The position numbers and the translations under genes are program-made. From Bradyrhizobium sp. MOS003 (GTDB taxonomy: Bacteria > Pseudomonadota > Alphaproteobacteria > Rhizobiales > Xanthobacteraceae): 64,000 bases of DNA. The notes under the pieces are model-generated. The model was not told where the DNA came from, did not search any database, and worked only from the letters and a program-made list of their open reading frames with translations. The stretch covers positions 124,001 to 188,000 of the forward strand of contig NZ_PYFW01000005.1 of assembly GCF_003020125.1 (NCBI RefSeq), written 5' to 3'. Numbering within the stretch: position 1 is the first letter of the stretch; each line of letters opens with the position of its first letter. This document shows positions 18,142-26,304 of the stretch, piece by piece.

Positions 18142-19038
18142 ATGACTCCCAACACGTCGGCCCCCTTCACGCTCGCCCATCTGTCCGATCCGCATCTGGC
18201 GCCCTTGCCGAAGCCGCGGCTGATCGAGCTCGCCGGCAAGCGCTTGCTCGGCTACGTCAACTGGACGCGCAACCGCCACAAGTACCAGCGCCGCGAGGTG
18301 CTCGACGCGTTGGTCACCGACATGAAGGCGCAGGCGCCCGACCACATCGCGGTGACAGGCGATCTCGTCAACCTCGCGCTGGAAGCCGAGTTCGCCCCTG
18401 CCCGCGCCTGGCTCGAGGGCGTCGGCCCGCCCGACCGCGTCACCACGATTCCCGGCAATCACGACGCCTATGTCCGCGCCACCTCGCATCGCTTCAGTGA
18501 GACGTTTGCGCCCTATCTCGCCGGCGACGACGGCGGCATCGGCTTTCCATCCGTGCGCCGGCGCGGGCCGCTCGCGCTGATCAGCCTGTCCACGGCAGTG
18601 CCGACCCTGCCGCTGATGGCGACGGGCACGCTCGGACCCGATCAGCTCGCCGCCCTCGCAACCGTGCTCGAACGGCTCGCGGCCGAGGACGTCTTCCGCG
18701 TGCTGCTGGTGCATCATCCGCTGAAGTCCGACGCACGCCAGAAGCGGATGACGGACGCGCCGGAATTGCTGGCGCTGTTGAAGCGCCACGGCGTCGAGCT
18801 GGTCCTGCACGGGCACGACCACGTTCATTCGACCATATGGGTCGAAGGCCCCAACGGCAATATTCCCGTGCTCGGCGTGCCCTCGGCCTCCGCGCTCGCA
18901 CACGGCCACTACCCGGCCGCGGCGTATAACCTGTTCAGTATCGAGAAGGACAATTCCGGCTGGCGCTGCGAGCAGACGGTGCGGAGCCTCGGGACGGGAT
19001 TTCAGATCGGGCAGATCAAGCATGTGAGGTTGATTTAG
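18142..19038 (+). CDS. Calcineurin-like metallophosphoesterase
   Basis: 298 residues. All five dimetal motifs can be read: SDPHL with D16 and H18, VTGDLVN with D74, PGNHDAY with N106/H107, HHPL with H191, and HGHDH with H223, H225 and H227. This is the class III cyclic-nucleotide phosphodiesterase/CpdA-like fold, but the family also includes other phosphomono- and diesterases, so the substrate is open. It is a single gene; the class A repeat follows its stop by a few bases and may serve as its end. Confidence 0.88.
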   Translation: MTPNTSAPFTLAHLSDPHLAPLPKPRLIELAGKRLLGYVNWTRNRHKYQRREVLDALVTDMKAQAPDHIAVTGDLVNLALEAEFAPARAWLEGVGPPDRVTTIPGNHDAYVRATSHRFSETFAPYLAGDDGGIGFPSVRRRGPLALISLSTAVPTLPLMATGTLGPDQLAALATVLERLAAEDVFRVLLVHHPLKSDARQKRMTDAPELLALLKRHGVELVLHGHDHVHSTIWVEGPNGNIPVLGVPSASALAHGHYPAAAYNLFSIEKDNSGWRCEQTVRSLGTGFQIGQIKHVRLI

Positions 19039-19045
19039 TCGGGCT

Positions 19046-19125
19046 GTCACTGCACCGAAGCGAAGCAATCCAGGAATCCTTCCCGTGGAAGCACTCTGGA
19101 TTGCTTCGCTTCGTTCGCAATGACG
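19046..19125. repeat. Dispersed palindromic repeat, class A, copy 2
   Basis: Right arm CTCTGGATTGCTTCGCTTCG then TTCGCAATGACG matches copy 1; the left arm (GTCACTGCACCGAAGCGAAG then CAATCCAGG) has lost part of the outer sequence. It lies between the convergent metallophosphoesterase gene and the minus-strand gene that ends at 19139. Confidence 0.8.
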
Positions 19126-19138
19126 GCGGAGAGAGAAT

Positions 19139-19696
19139 TCACCAGCTCCGCAGGGCCGCCAGCACGGCGAGGCCGAACAGCGCCGCCGCACCTAGCACGA
19201 AACCGAACACGAACGGCCACAGGCGCGAGCGGCGCGGCGGTGGCGGCGCGACCTCGGGCTTCGGTTCGGGCGGAACCACCATCGCATGCTCTCGCTCGAC
19301 CATCCGGCGCGCGACATAATCGGTGACGGCCTCGACGATGACGACGGTGTCATGCGATTCGGCAAGCACGATGCGGCCGAAGCGGGTGTCCTGGACGAAG
19401 CGGTACTGCCGCTTGTCGCGTCCCATCACGATGTGGGCGACGACGTCGATCCAGAGTCTCGGCGTATCGCCCTGGCTGATACCGCGGTCGAACAGGTCGA
19501 TCCTGTCGGGCACCTGCGCGAACAGGGGATCGAGCGCGTCGTTGAGGATCTCGAGCCGCGCCACCTCCGCGTCCCTGAGATCGACGACGACGCCGGTCCG
19601 GTCGGCGGCCTCGATCCGCGCGCGCAGCAGCGCGTCGCGCAGCCGCACCGGGCGCGGCTGGCCGGGATGGGTCCCGCTGGTTTCGGGCTCTGACAT
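19139..19696 (-). CDS. Membrane-anchored protein of unknown function
   Basis: 185 residues. A soluble alpha/beta N-terminal region (about 15-130, with DRTGVVVDLRDAEVARLEIL and TPRLWIDVVAHIVMGRDKRQ) is followed by a Pro/Glu-rich hinge (about 140-155) and a single C-terminal membrane helix (about 160-182), so it is a tail-anchored inner-membrane protein with a cytoplasmic domain. I do not recognise the family. The class A repeat lies 14 bases past its stop. Confidence 0.75.
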   Translation of the reverse strand: MSEPETSGTHPGQPRPVRLRDALLRARIEAADRTGVVVDLRDAEVARLEILNDALDPLFAQVPDRIDLFDRGISQGDTPRLWIDVVAHIVMGRDKRQYRFVQDTRFGRIVLAESHDTVVIVEAVTDYVARRMVEREHAMVVPPEPKPEVAPPPPRRSRLWPFVFGFVLGAAALFGLAVLAALRSW

Positions 19697-19805
19697 TGTC
19701 GGCCTCGTCCTCGACTTTCCCCATTAACCTATCAGCAACCACACCCTCCGCAAAGGGTCCGCAATTCCAGAGACTTACGGCACCCACAGGCGATTGACCT
19801 GTGCC

Positions 19806-19846
19806 AAAAGCAGACGGTCCCACCCAGGCAGAGCCTGGATGGGACC
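19806..19846 (-). terminator. Hairpin terminator of the aceA-DUF4170 transcript
   Basis: A strong stem (GGTCCCAcCCAGGC, loop AGA, GCCTGGaTGGGACC; 19816-19846) lies 46 bases beyond the DUF4170 stop. On the minus strand it is followed after six bases by TTTT. The T-run is short, so termination strength is uncertain. Confidence 0.5.
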
Positions 19847-19892
19847 ATCGGTCCTTGGACGTCTTCTTGATTCAGGTCGCCAGTCGGGCCTT

Positions 19893-20102
19893 TCAGGCCG
19901 AGACGCGCGACGGCTCTTCCACGATGGAGAAGCGGACGCCGGCCTTGTGGCGGTTCTCTTCCGAGACAGTGCGCCAGGCGTCCTCGGCCTCCGTGCGGGT
20001 CTTGAACGGACCCTGCACCTGGGCCGAGCCTTCCACGAGCTTGTGGAAGTTCATCGAACCGAACTCGCCGCCGATCACCCAGAAATTGCTGCCTTTGGTC
20101 AT
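19893..20102 (-). CDS. DUF4170 domain-containing small protein
   Basis: 69 residues, starting MTKGSNFWVIGGEFGSMNF with GAGGAG 7 bases before the ATG. The whole protein is the DUF4170 domain: an N-terminal beta strand with the WVIGGEF motif and a helix around TRTEAEDAWR, probably a small alpha/beta fold. It follows the isocitrate lyase stop by 30 bases with no terminator between, so it is likely co-transcribed with aceA. The role is unknown; I cannot say whether the link to the glyoxylate shunt is functional. Confidence 0.85.
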   Translation of the reverse strand: MTKGSNFWVIGGEFGSMNFHKLVEGSAQVQGPFKTRTEAEDAWRTVSEENRHKAGVRFSIVEEPSRVSA

Positions 20103-20132
20103 TGTCAGTCTCCTCTTGGATAACGTGATGCG

Positions 20133-21767
20133 TTAGCCGAACTGGTTCATCGTGTTGTGCGCACCGCCCGCCTTCAGGGCAGCCTCGCCGGCGAAGTACT
20201 CCTTGTGGTCGTCGCCGATGTCGGAGCCGGCCATGTTCTGGTGCTTGGCGCAGGCGATACCCTGACGGATCTCCTGACGCTGGACGTTCTTGACGTAGCC
20301 GAGCATGCCCTGGTCGCCGAAATATTCCTTGGCGAGGTTGTCGGTGGACAGCGCGGCCGTGTGATAGGTCGGCAGCGTGATCAGGTGATGGAAGATGCCG
20401 GCACGCTTGGCCGAATCCGCCTGGAAGGTGCGGATGCGCTCGTCGGCTTCCTGCGCCAGCGGCGTATCGTCGTATTCCGGCTTCATCAGCTCGGCACGGT
20501 TGTACTTGCTGACGTCCTTGCCGGCTTCCTTCATCGCGTCGTAGACCTGCCAACGGAAGTTGAGGGTCCAGTTGAACGACGGCGAGTTGTTGTAGGCCAG
20601 CTTGGCGTTCGGAATCACCTTGCGGATGCGATCGACCATCTTGGCGATCTGCTCGATATGCGGCTTCTCGGTCTCGATCCAGAGCAGGTCCGCGCCGTTC
20701 TGCAGCGAGGTGATGCTGTCGAGCACGCAGCGGTCTTCGCCGGTGCCGGGACGGAACTGGTAGAGGTTCGAGGGCAGCCGCTTCGGACGCATCATCTTGC
20801 CGTTGCGGTTGATGATGACGTCGCCGTTGCGGGCGTTCTCCGCGGTGATTTCCTCGCAATCCAGGAAGCTGTTGTACTGGTCGCCGATGTCACCGGGCTT
20901 GTGGCTGACCGCGATCTGCTGGGTCAGGCCAGCGCCGAGCGAGTCGGTGCGGGTCACGATGACGCCGTCTTCGACGCCGAGCTCGAGGAAGGCGTGGCGG
21001 CAGGCACGGATCTTCGCGATGAAGACCTCGTGCGGCACGGTGACCTTGCCGTCCTGGTGACCGCACTGCTTCTCGTCCGAGACCTGGTTCTCGATCTGCA
21101 GCGCGCAGGCGCCCGCCTCGATCATCTTCTTGGCGAGCAGATAGGTCGCTTCCGCGTTGCCGAAGCCGGCGTCGATGTCGGCGATGACGGGGACGACATG
21201 GGTCTGGAAGTTGTCGATCTTCGCGATCAGCTCCTGCTCGCGGGTCTTGTCGCCTTCCTTGCGGGCTTTGTCGAGCAGACGGAAGATGTCGTTGAGCTCA
21301 CGGGAATCCGCCTGGCGCAGGAAGGTGTAGAGCTCCTCGATCAGCGCCGGCACCGAAGTCTTCTCGTGCATCGACTGGTCGGGCAGCGGGCCGAACTCGG
21401 AGCGCAGCGCCGCGATCATCCAGCCCGAGAGATACAGGTAGGTGCGATCGGTCTTGCCGCCGAAGTGCTTCTTGACCGAGATCAGCTTCTGCTGGGCGAT
21501 GAAGCCGTGCCAGCAGCCCAGCGACTGCGTGTATTTGGTCGGGTCCTTGTCGTAAGCCGCCATGTCGGCCCGCATCAGCGCCGCGGTGTAGCGGGCGACG
21601 TCGAGGCCGGTCTTGAAACGGTTCTGCAGGCGCATGCGCGCGACATGCTCGGCCGTCACCCCATTCCAGGTGGGCTGGGTCTCGAGGAGCGCCTGGGCCG
21701 CCTTGACCTCATCCAGATAGGAGGACGGGCCCTGGAGGGTGCTGATGCCGCGGGGCTGGTAGTTCAT
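20133..21767 (-). CDS. aceA: Isocitrate lyase
   Basis: 544 residues from the ATG at 21767 (AAGGAT upstream). It splits isocitrate into glyoxylate and succinate, the first step of the glyoxylate bypass. The catalytic loop is K233-Q-C-G-H237, with Gln in place of the second Lys of the enterobacterial KKCGH, as in the longer bacterial/fungal branch. Other landmarks are VIADIDAGFGN (about 194-204, metal site) and the NSPSFNW segment (about 416-422) that closes over the substrate. The fatty acid oxidation and acetate context of the window suits it. A regulator of the ScfR/RamB type is divergent from it. Confidence 0.95.
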   Translation of the reverse strand: MNYQPRGISTLQGPSSYLDEVKAAQALLETQPTWNGVTAEHVARMRLQNRFKTGLDVARYTAALMRADMAAYDKDPTKYTQSLGCWHGFIAQQKLISVKKHFGGKTDRTYLYLSGWMIAALRSEFGPLPDQSMHEKTSVPALIEELYTFLRQADSRELNDIFRLLDKARKEGDKTREQELIAKIDNFQTHVVPVIADIDAGFGNAEATYLLAKKMIEAGACALQIENQVSDEKQCGHQDGKVTVPHEVFIAKIRACRHAFLELGVEDGVIVTRTDSLGAGLTQQIAVSHKPGDIGDQYNSFLDCEEITAENARNGDVIINRNGKMMRPKRLPSNLYQFRPGTGEDRCVLDSITSLQNGADLLWIETEKPHIEQIAKMVDRIRKVIPNAKLAYNNSPSFNWTLNFRWQVYDAMKEAGKDVSKYNRAELMKPEYDDTPLAQEADERIRTFQADSAKRAGIFHHLITLPTYHTAALSTDNLAKEYFGDQGMLGYVKNVQRQEIRQGIACAKHQNMAGSDIGDDHKEYFAGEAALKAGGAHNTMNQFG

Positions 21768-21824
21768 CTGATCGATCCTTTCGCGGACGACAAGCAACAG
21801 CTTATCGTCGACATTTTTGACAGT

Positions 21825-21838
21825 GCATTGCGAAATGC
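21825..21838. promoter_or_regulatory. Dyad in the aceA / regulator intergenic region, operator candidate
   Basis: GCATT-GCGA-AATGC, with perfect five-base arms, 58 bases upstream of the aceA ATG. Its centre resembles the TTTGCAAA-like sites bound by RamB/ScfR-type regulators. A second weaker dyad, TTTGT-N10-ACAAA, lies at 21935-21954 close to the regulator start. Both are by-eye candidates. Confidence 0.35.
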
Positions 21839-21997
21839 GTGTCCTGAGCTAAACGCGAGAAAGGGAAGTTCGTATAGAGGCCTTGTAGTTGAATGGTGAT
21901 GTCATGTAACATAAGAACATGTATTAGCTGTTATTTTGTAAATCTTGTAACAAATAGGGCAGCAAGTCTGTCCTTAATGTCGCTTGGAGACCCGAAA

Positions 21998-23443
21998 ATG
22001 GCCGCCGAATCCGGGAAGAAGCTGTTCGTCGGTCCACGCTTCCGGAGGATCCGGCAGCAATTGGGGCTGTCACAGACCCAAATGGCCGAGGGGCTCGGGA
22101 TCTCGCCGAGCTATGTCAACCTGATCGAACGCAACCAGCGTCCAGTGACCGCGCAGATCCTGCTGCGGCTGGCCGAAACCTACGACCTCGACCTGCGTGA
22201 CCTCGCCACTGCAGACGAGGACCGCTTCTTCGCCGAGCTGAACGAAATCTTCTCCGATCCGCTGTTCCGCCAGATCGACGTACCCAAGCAGGAGCTGCGC
22301 GACCTCGCCGAGCTCTGCCCGGGCGTGACCCACGCGCTGCAGCGGCTCTACGCCGCCTATACCGAGGCGCGCCAGGGCGAGACGCTGGCGGCAGCGCAGA
22401 TGGCCGACCGCGACGTCGGCACGCGCTATGAGGCCAATCCGGTCGAGCGCGTACGGGAGCTGATCGAGGCCAACCGCAACTATTTTCCGGAGCTGGAGCA
22501 GGCCGCAGAGGCTCTTCGCGATGAGCTGAACGTCCCGGCCGAGGGGCTCTACGCAGCGCTCGCGGCACGCTTACGTGAAAAGCATTCGATCCAGACCCGC
22601 GTCATGCCGGTCGACGTGATGCGCGAGACACTGCGGCGTTTCGATCGCCATCGCCGCCAGTTACTGATCTCCGAGCTGGTCGATCCGCCCGGCCGCGCCT
22701 TCCAGCTCGCCTTCCAGCTCGGCTTAGGGGAATGCGCGCAGGCCCTGGAGAGCATCATCGGCCGTGCCGGCCCGCTCGACGACACGCCGCGGCGTCTGTT
22801 CCGCATTACGCTCGCCAACTATTTTGCGGCGGCCGTGATGATGCCCTATCTGGCGTTCCTGGCCGCGGCCGAGGCCTTGAGCTACGATATCCATTTGCTG
22901 GCGCAGCGCTTCAATTCCGGCTTCGAGCAGGTCTGCCATCGCCTCACCACGCTGCAGCGGCCGAATGCGCGCGGAATTCCGTTCTTCCTGCTGCGCGTCG
23001 ACAATGCCGGCAACGTCTCGAAGCGATTTTCCTCGGGCACGTTCCCGTTCTCGAAATTCGGCGGCACCTGCCCGCTTTGGAACGTGCACTCGACCTTCGA
23101 CACGCCTGATCGCCTGCTCAAGCAGGTCATCGAGCTGTCCGACGGCACGCGCTATTTCTCGATCGCGCAGATGGTGCGCCGCCCCGTCGCACCGCATCCC
23201 CTGCCGCAGCCGCGCTTCGCCATCGGCCTGGGCTGCGAGATCCGCCACGCCTCACGCCTCGTCTACGCCGCCGGCATGGACCTCGAGAAGACCGAGGGCA
23301 CTCCGATCGGCGTCAACTGCCGCCTCTGCGAGCGCGAAAACTGCGCCCAGCGCGCCGAGCCGCCGATCACGCGCACGCTGATTTTGGACGAGACGACGCG
23401 AAGGGTGTCGAGCTTCGCCTTCTCGAATGCACGGGAGCTGTGA
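21998..23443 (+). CDS. Short-chain fatty acid / glyoxylate-type transcriptional regulator (XRE + ImmA/IrrE + DUF2083)
   Basis: 481 residues from the ATG at 21998, with GGAG eight bases before it. The N-terminal XRE helix-turn-helix (about 14-68, LSQTQMAEGLGISPSYVNLI) is followed by an ImmA/IrrE-like domain (about 175-300) and a C-terminal DUF2083 region ending in a Cys cluster (NCRLCERENC). The same domain order is found in RamB, which controls aceA in corynebacteria, and in ScfR. Its position, divergent from aceA across 230 bases, makes isocitrate lyase its probable target. The peptidase domain seems to lack a clear HEXXH, so it probably senses rather than cleaves. Confidence 0.88.
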   Translation: MAAESGKKLFVGPRFRRIRQQLGLSQTQMAEGLGISPSYVNLIERNQRPVTAQILLRLAETYDLDLRDLATADEDRFFAELNEIFSDPLFRQIDVPKQELRDLAELCPGVTHALQRLYAAYTEARQGETLAAAQMADRDVGTRYEANPVERVRELIEANRNYFPELEQAAEALRDELNVPAEGLYAALAARLREKHSIQTRVMPVDVMRETLRRFDRHRRQLLISELVDPPGRAFQLAFQLGLGECAQALESIIGRAGPLDDTPRRLFRITLANYFAAAVMMPYLAFLAAAEALSYDIHLLAQRFNSGFEQVCHRLTTLQRPNARGIPFFLLRVDNAGNVSKRFSSGTFPFSKFGGTCPLWNVHSTFDTPDRLLKQVIELSDGTRYFSIAQMVRRPVAPHPLPQPRFAIGLGCEIRHASRLVYAAGMDLEKTEGTPIGVNCRLCERENCAQRAEPPITRTLILDETTRRVSSFAFSNAREL

Positions 23444-23453
23444 GGAGCTGGAG

Positions 23454-23597
23454 TTCTCGTGTCCAGGACGCGCTGCAACTCACTTCGCGTTGCTGCGCAG
23501 AGCCGGGACCCAGCGAGCCACGCATGCTGCGCCGTGTGGGCCCCGGCTCTGCAGCGCACGGCCGAGGACGCGCTGTGCTGCGTCGGGGCACGAGAAA
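23454..23597. repeat. Large palindromic repeat, class C
   Basis: About 140 bases fold on themselves. The core arms are TGCGCAGAGCCGGGACCCA (23494-23512) and TGGGCCCCGGCTCTGC (23537-23552), and the outer flanks CTCGTGTCCAGGACG and its imperfect complement CGTCGGGGCACGAG close the structure. It begins about ten bases after the regulator stop and lies between convergent genes. A decayed mobile repeat is more likely than a gene. Confidence 0.7.
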
Positions 23598-23626
23598 CCG
23601 ACATTGCAGCTCAAGCGGTCCAATCG

Positions 23627-23920
23627 CTACGCCAGCGTATGCACGATCACCGGCCCCGCAGCGGCACTCGCATGCCCGGCGAGCAACGACCCCAGATCCT
23701 TCTCGATCCAGGCGATCGCGCGCCGGTTCGCCTCCTCCGCCTGCTCGAACTTGTCGAAGATCGAGATCGCGGTGACCGTGTCGTCGCCGGCATAGACGAC
23801 GTAATAGGCGCGGAAGCCGTCGACGTCACTGATGATCGGAACGGCGCCGTCCTTGATGCGGCGCGCCAGCTCCTCGGCGCTCCCGCTCTTTGCCTTGGCC
23901 TGACGGATGGCGGCATACAT
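23627..23920 (-). CDS. Small protein of the dimeric alpha/beta-barrel type, unknown function
   Basis: 97 residues, starting MYAAIRQAKAKSGSAEELAR. The pattern strand, helix (SAEELARRI), strand-strand (GFRAYYVVYAG, TVTAISIFD), helix (FEQAEEANRRAIAWIEKDL) is that of antibiotic-biosynthesis-monooxygenase-like or stress-responsive dimeric barrel proteins. No cofactor motif is visible. GGAGGAGG lies 4-11 bases before the ATG on the minus strand. The region between it and the next gene (23921-24148) shows no further feature. Confidence 0.75.
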   Translation of the reverse strand: MYAAIRQAKAKSGSAEELARRIKDGAVPIISDVDGFRAYYVVYAGDDTVTAISIFDKFEQAEEANRRAIAWIEKDLGSLLAGHASAAAGPVIVHTLA

Positions 23921-24148
23921 GAATTCCTCCTCCCGGCTATCGATGGGGGCTTTGTACCCGGACCGGATGTTACGCCGAAGCGCCGGGCCCGGATACCCTC
24001 CTTGGTTAACCCCGCCCTAATCCCCCGCCGCGATCTGCAACCAACGGTTAAGCACGCCTCAACATCGGTGCCTTAGTGTTGCCCCACTCACTTTTCGCAA
24101 ACAACGGCGGCCTATCCTGCCGGGCGAAGTGACATCAGGGGGTTCATC

Positions 24149-24952
24149 ATGCGCATTGCGTTGCTGCTGACCGCAACCATTGTCGGCGCGCTCTTCGCCA
24201 GTCCATCCCGAGCCGGCTCTCCCGAGACCGCCGGCACGGCCCAGCCATTGCCGCCCGGCTTCCAGAGCTACCGCGGCTACATGTTCGACCTGACGGAGAA
24301 CTCCGACCGCAAGGACGTCGACAAGCTAACCGCGAATCTGAAGAGCCAGATCGACGTCGTCGAAAACGTCGGCCTCTCGCCGCGCGTGCTGCGCTTCTTC
24401 CACACCGTCCCGATCGTCGCCAGCGAGCTCGCCTGTCTCGACGAAGGCGCCGCGACCGCCTGTTACGGCAGGGTCACGCCCGACATCCAGCGCACCGCCC
24501 CCCGGACCCTGACGGTCTGGGACCCCAGCAAGCAGCGCTGGAGCAATCCGAATGCCGTCGACCTCGCGGTCGATTCCGGACTCGGCGTGATCATGCTGCG
24601 GCCGGACATGATGCGCTATGAGAAGGAAGCCGTGCTGCTGCACGAGCTGCTGCACGCCTATCATGCGCGCCTGTTGCCGGACGGCTACGCCAACAAGGGT
24701 GTGATCACCTACTTCGCCCTCGCCAAATCCAAGGATCTGCTGCCCAAGGAATCCTACGCGCTGAAGAATCCCATGGAGTTCTTTGCCGTGACCGCCAGCA
24801 TCTTCCTGGCTGGAAAAAGCGAATTCCACGATCCGAAATCGCGCGAGACGCTCAAGGAGAAGATGCCGGACTATTACAAATATCTGGTCGGCGTGTTCGG
24901 CTTCGACCCGGAGCCGGCGGCGGCAAGCGGCCCGGTCGCCTCGCTGAAGTGA
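24149..24952 (+). CDS. Secreted zincin-like protein with HELLH motif
   Basis: 267 residues with a signal peptide (about 1-22, cleavage near SRAG). H165-E-L-L-H169 is an HEXXH zinc-protease motif on a helix (EAVLLHELLHAYH) and E210 in the NPMEFFA segment, about 41 residues later, could be the third ligand of a gluzincin-like site. A Cys pair at 96 and 105 may form a disulfide. I do not recognise the family name. It is probably a periplasmic or secreted metallopeptidase, by inference from the motif. A clean terminator follows. Confidence 0.75.
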   Translation: MRIALLLTATIVGALFASPSRAGSPETAGTAQPLPPGFQSYRGYMFDLTENSDRKDVDKLTANLKSQIDVVENVGLSPRVLRFFHTVPIVASELACLDEGAATACYGRVTPDIQRTAPRTLTVWDPSKQRWSNPNAVDLAVDSGLGVIMLRPDMMRYEKEAVLLHELLHAYHARLLPDGYANKGVITYFALAKSKDLLPKESYALKNPMEFFAVTASIFLAGKSEFHDPKSRETLKEKMPDYYKYLVGVFGFDPEPAAASGPVASLK

Positions 24953-24987
24953 GGCAAACGTAGAACTGCCTTGGCGAGGTCAACCAA

Positions 24988-25018
24988 AGAGCCGCGCGAA
25001 ATGCGCGGCTTTTTTTGT
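24988..25018 (+). terminator. Rho-independent terminator of the zincin-like gene
   Basis: AGCCGCGC-GAAAT-GCGCGGCT stem (24990-25010) followed by an eight-T run, 38 bases after the stop at 24952. Confidence 0.9.
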
Positions 25019-25128
25019 TTTGGTAACCGGAAGCTGCGGATGACGCCCGGCCGGGAATTGCCAAGGCGAGGCCCGATCTGCATAGTCCCGCCCGCATCGA
25101 TACCGTTTTTCGAAGAGGATAGAACAAC

Positions 25129-25470
25129 ATGGCGGACGCCGACCTGGATGTCGTGATCCGGCAACTGGCCAGACAGCTGCATACGGGCCTGATGACCCGC
25201 GCCAAGGAGCGGCGGGATCGCTTCAACGGCCTGGCGGCCAAGGCCAAGAGCAAGGAGACCGGCGAGCGCTTCAAGATGATGGCCAAGGCCACCATGGAGC
25301 AGGCCACCGCCGCCGCCAAGCGCTTGCAGATGTCCGCCGACAACGTCGCCGACAGCTACGCGCGATCAATGCGGCTTGCCGCTAGCACGCCGATTGCGGT
25401 GAAGGCGGAGAAGAAGGCAAAGGACAAGCCGAAGAAGGCGACGAAGGCCAAAGCGAAGAAGGCGAAATAG
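25129..25470 (+). CDS. Small protein with Lys/Ala-rich histone-like tail
   Basis: 113 residues. The first 85 are helical and charged (DLDVVIRQLARQLHTGLMTR; GERFKMMAKATMEQATAAAK), and the last 25 are Lys/Ala repeats of the KAKK and KATKAK kind found in histone H1-like bacterial tails. The tail suggests nucleic-acid binding, although it could also be a plain polycationic linker. The start ATG is preceded by AGAGGAT. It stands alone between terminators and the convergent TPR gene. Family unknown. Confidence 0.75.
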   Translation: MADADLDVVIRQLARQLHTGLMTRAKERRDRFNGLAAKAKSKETGERFKMMAKATMEQATAAAKRLQMSADNVADSYARSMRLAASTPIAVKAEKKAKDKPKKATKAKAKKAK

Positions 25471-25527
25471 TCGCCACCGGCGCCATTCACCTCTCCCGGT
25501 AAGAACCGCGAGAGGAGAGGCCCATTC

Positions 25528-26169
25528 TCATTGTCTCGGCGCGGCGATTTGGGTCGGCTCGATATTCGAAAGCTCGGCGAGCCTGGCACGTGCGACCTCG
25601 TGCGAGCGGCCGTCCTTGCCCGCCGGCAGCGCCAGCGCCGCCTCGAAATCGGCGCGCGCGTCGTCGGCCTGGCCACGGGCGAGAAACGCAAGGCCACGGT
25701 CGAGGCGGGCCTGCGCATCCGAGGGGTCGAGGCGGACCGCCGTGTTGTAGCTCAGGATGGCGCGATCGAGGTCGCCGGTGGCGGCGAGCGCGAGACCTCG
25801 CTGGTGATAGGGCGCCGCGAGCTTGGGATCATGCGCGATCGCCTCGTCATAGTCGGCGATGGCGAGCTCGAGGTCGCCGTTCAGCCGGCGCGCGAGCGCG
25901 CGGTCGCGATAGAGCGAGGCGCGGTTGGGATTGAGGTGAATGGCCTCGTCGAAATCGGCGGCCGCCCGCCTGAAGTCGCCATGGCGCAGCGCGATCCGTC
26001 CACGCCCCTCATAGGCAAAGGCGATCAGCGAACCGCGCAGCGGCGAGAAGCCGATCACGGCCGAGCAGATGTCGGGATCGTCCTCGTCGCCGCAATTGAC
26101 GACCATGTGGGTGGACAGGCCGACAAGCACGCATAGGACGATCAGGAATGGTACGGCAGCTCTAGTCAT
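25528..26169 (-). CDS. Tetratricopeptide repeat protein
   Basis: 213 residues. A hydrophobic N-terminal segment (about 5-22) with Cys at 12 and 26 anchors or exports it, then four TPR units run from about 50 to 195, each with the A..G.A..DP spacing (for example YRDRALARRLNGDLELAIAD and YHQRGLALAATGDLDRAILS). TPRs mediate protein contacts; no enzyme domain is present. It lies downstream of HtpX on the same strand with 135 bases between. Confidence 0.85.
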   Translation of the reverse strand: MTRAAVPFLIVLCVLVGLSTHMVVNCGDEDDPDICSAVIGFSPLRGSLIAFAYEGRGRIALRHGDFRRAAADFDEAIHLNPNRASLYRDRALARRLNGDLELAIADYDEAIAHDPKLAAPYHQRGLALAATGDLDRAILSYNTAVRLDPSDAQARLDRGLAFLARGQADDARADFEAALALPAGKDGRSHEVARARLAELSNIEPTQIAAPRQ

Positions 26170-26304
26170 CTTCGACGGTGACCGGCAGCGGGCCGGTCAC
26201 TCATCCCCTTTCGAAGGAAGTGTTTCGCCCGGGTGTTAGCACCGGCTCCGACCATCCTGTGTGCGCCAGGTCACAAAGCCGGCCGCAAATTGCCGGCCTC
26301 CGTA

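Noticed and set aside
26170..26304. Small gene between the TPR and htpX genes
   Set aside because: The open frames there are Arg/Pro-rich shadows without SD; the stretch is short and likely only a 3' region.
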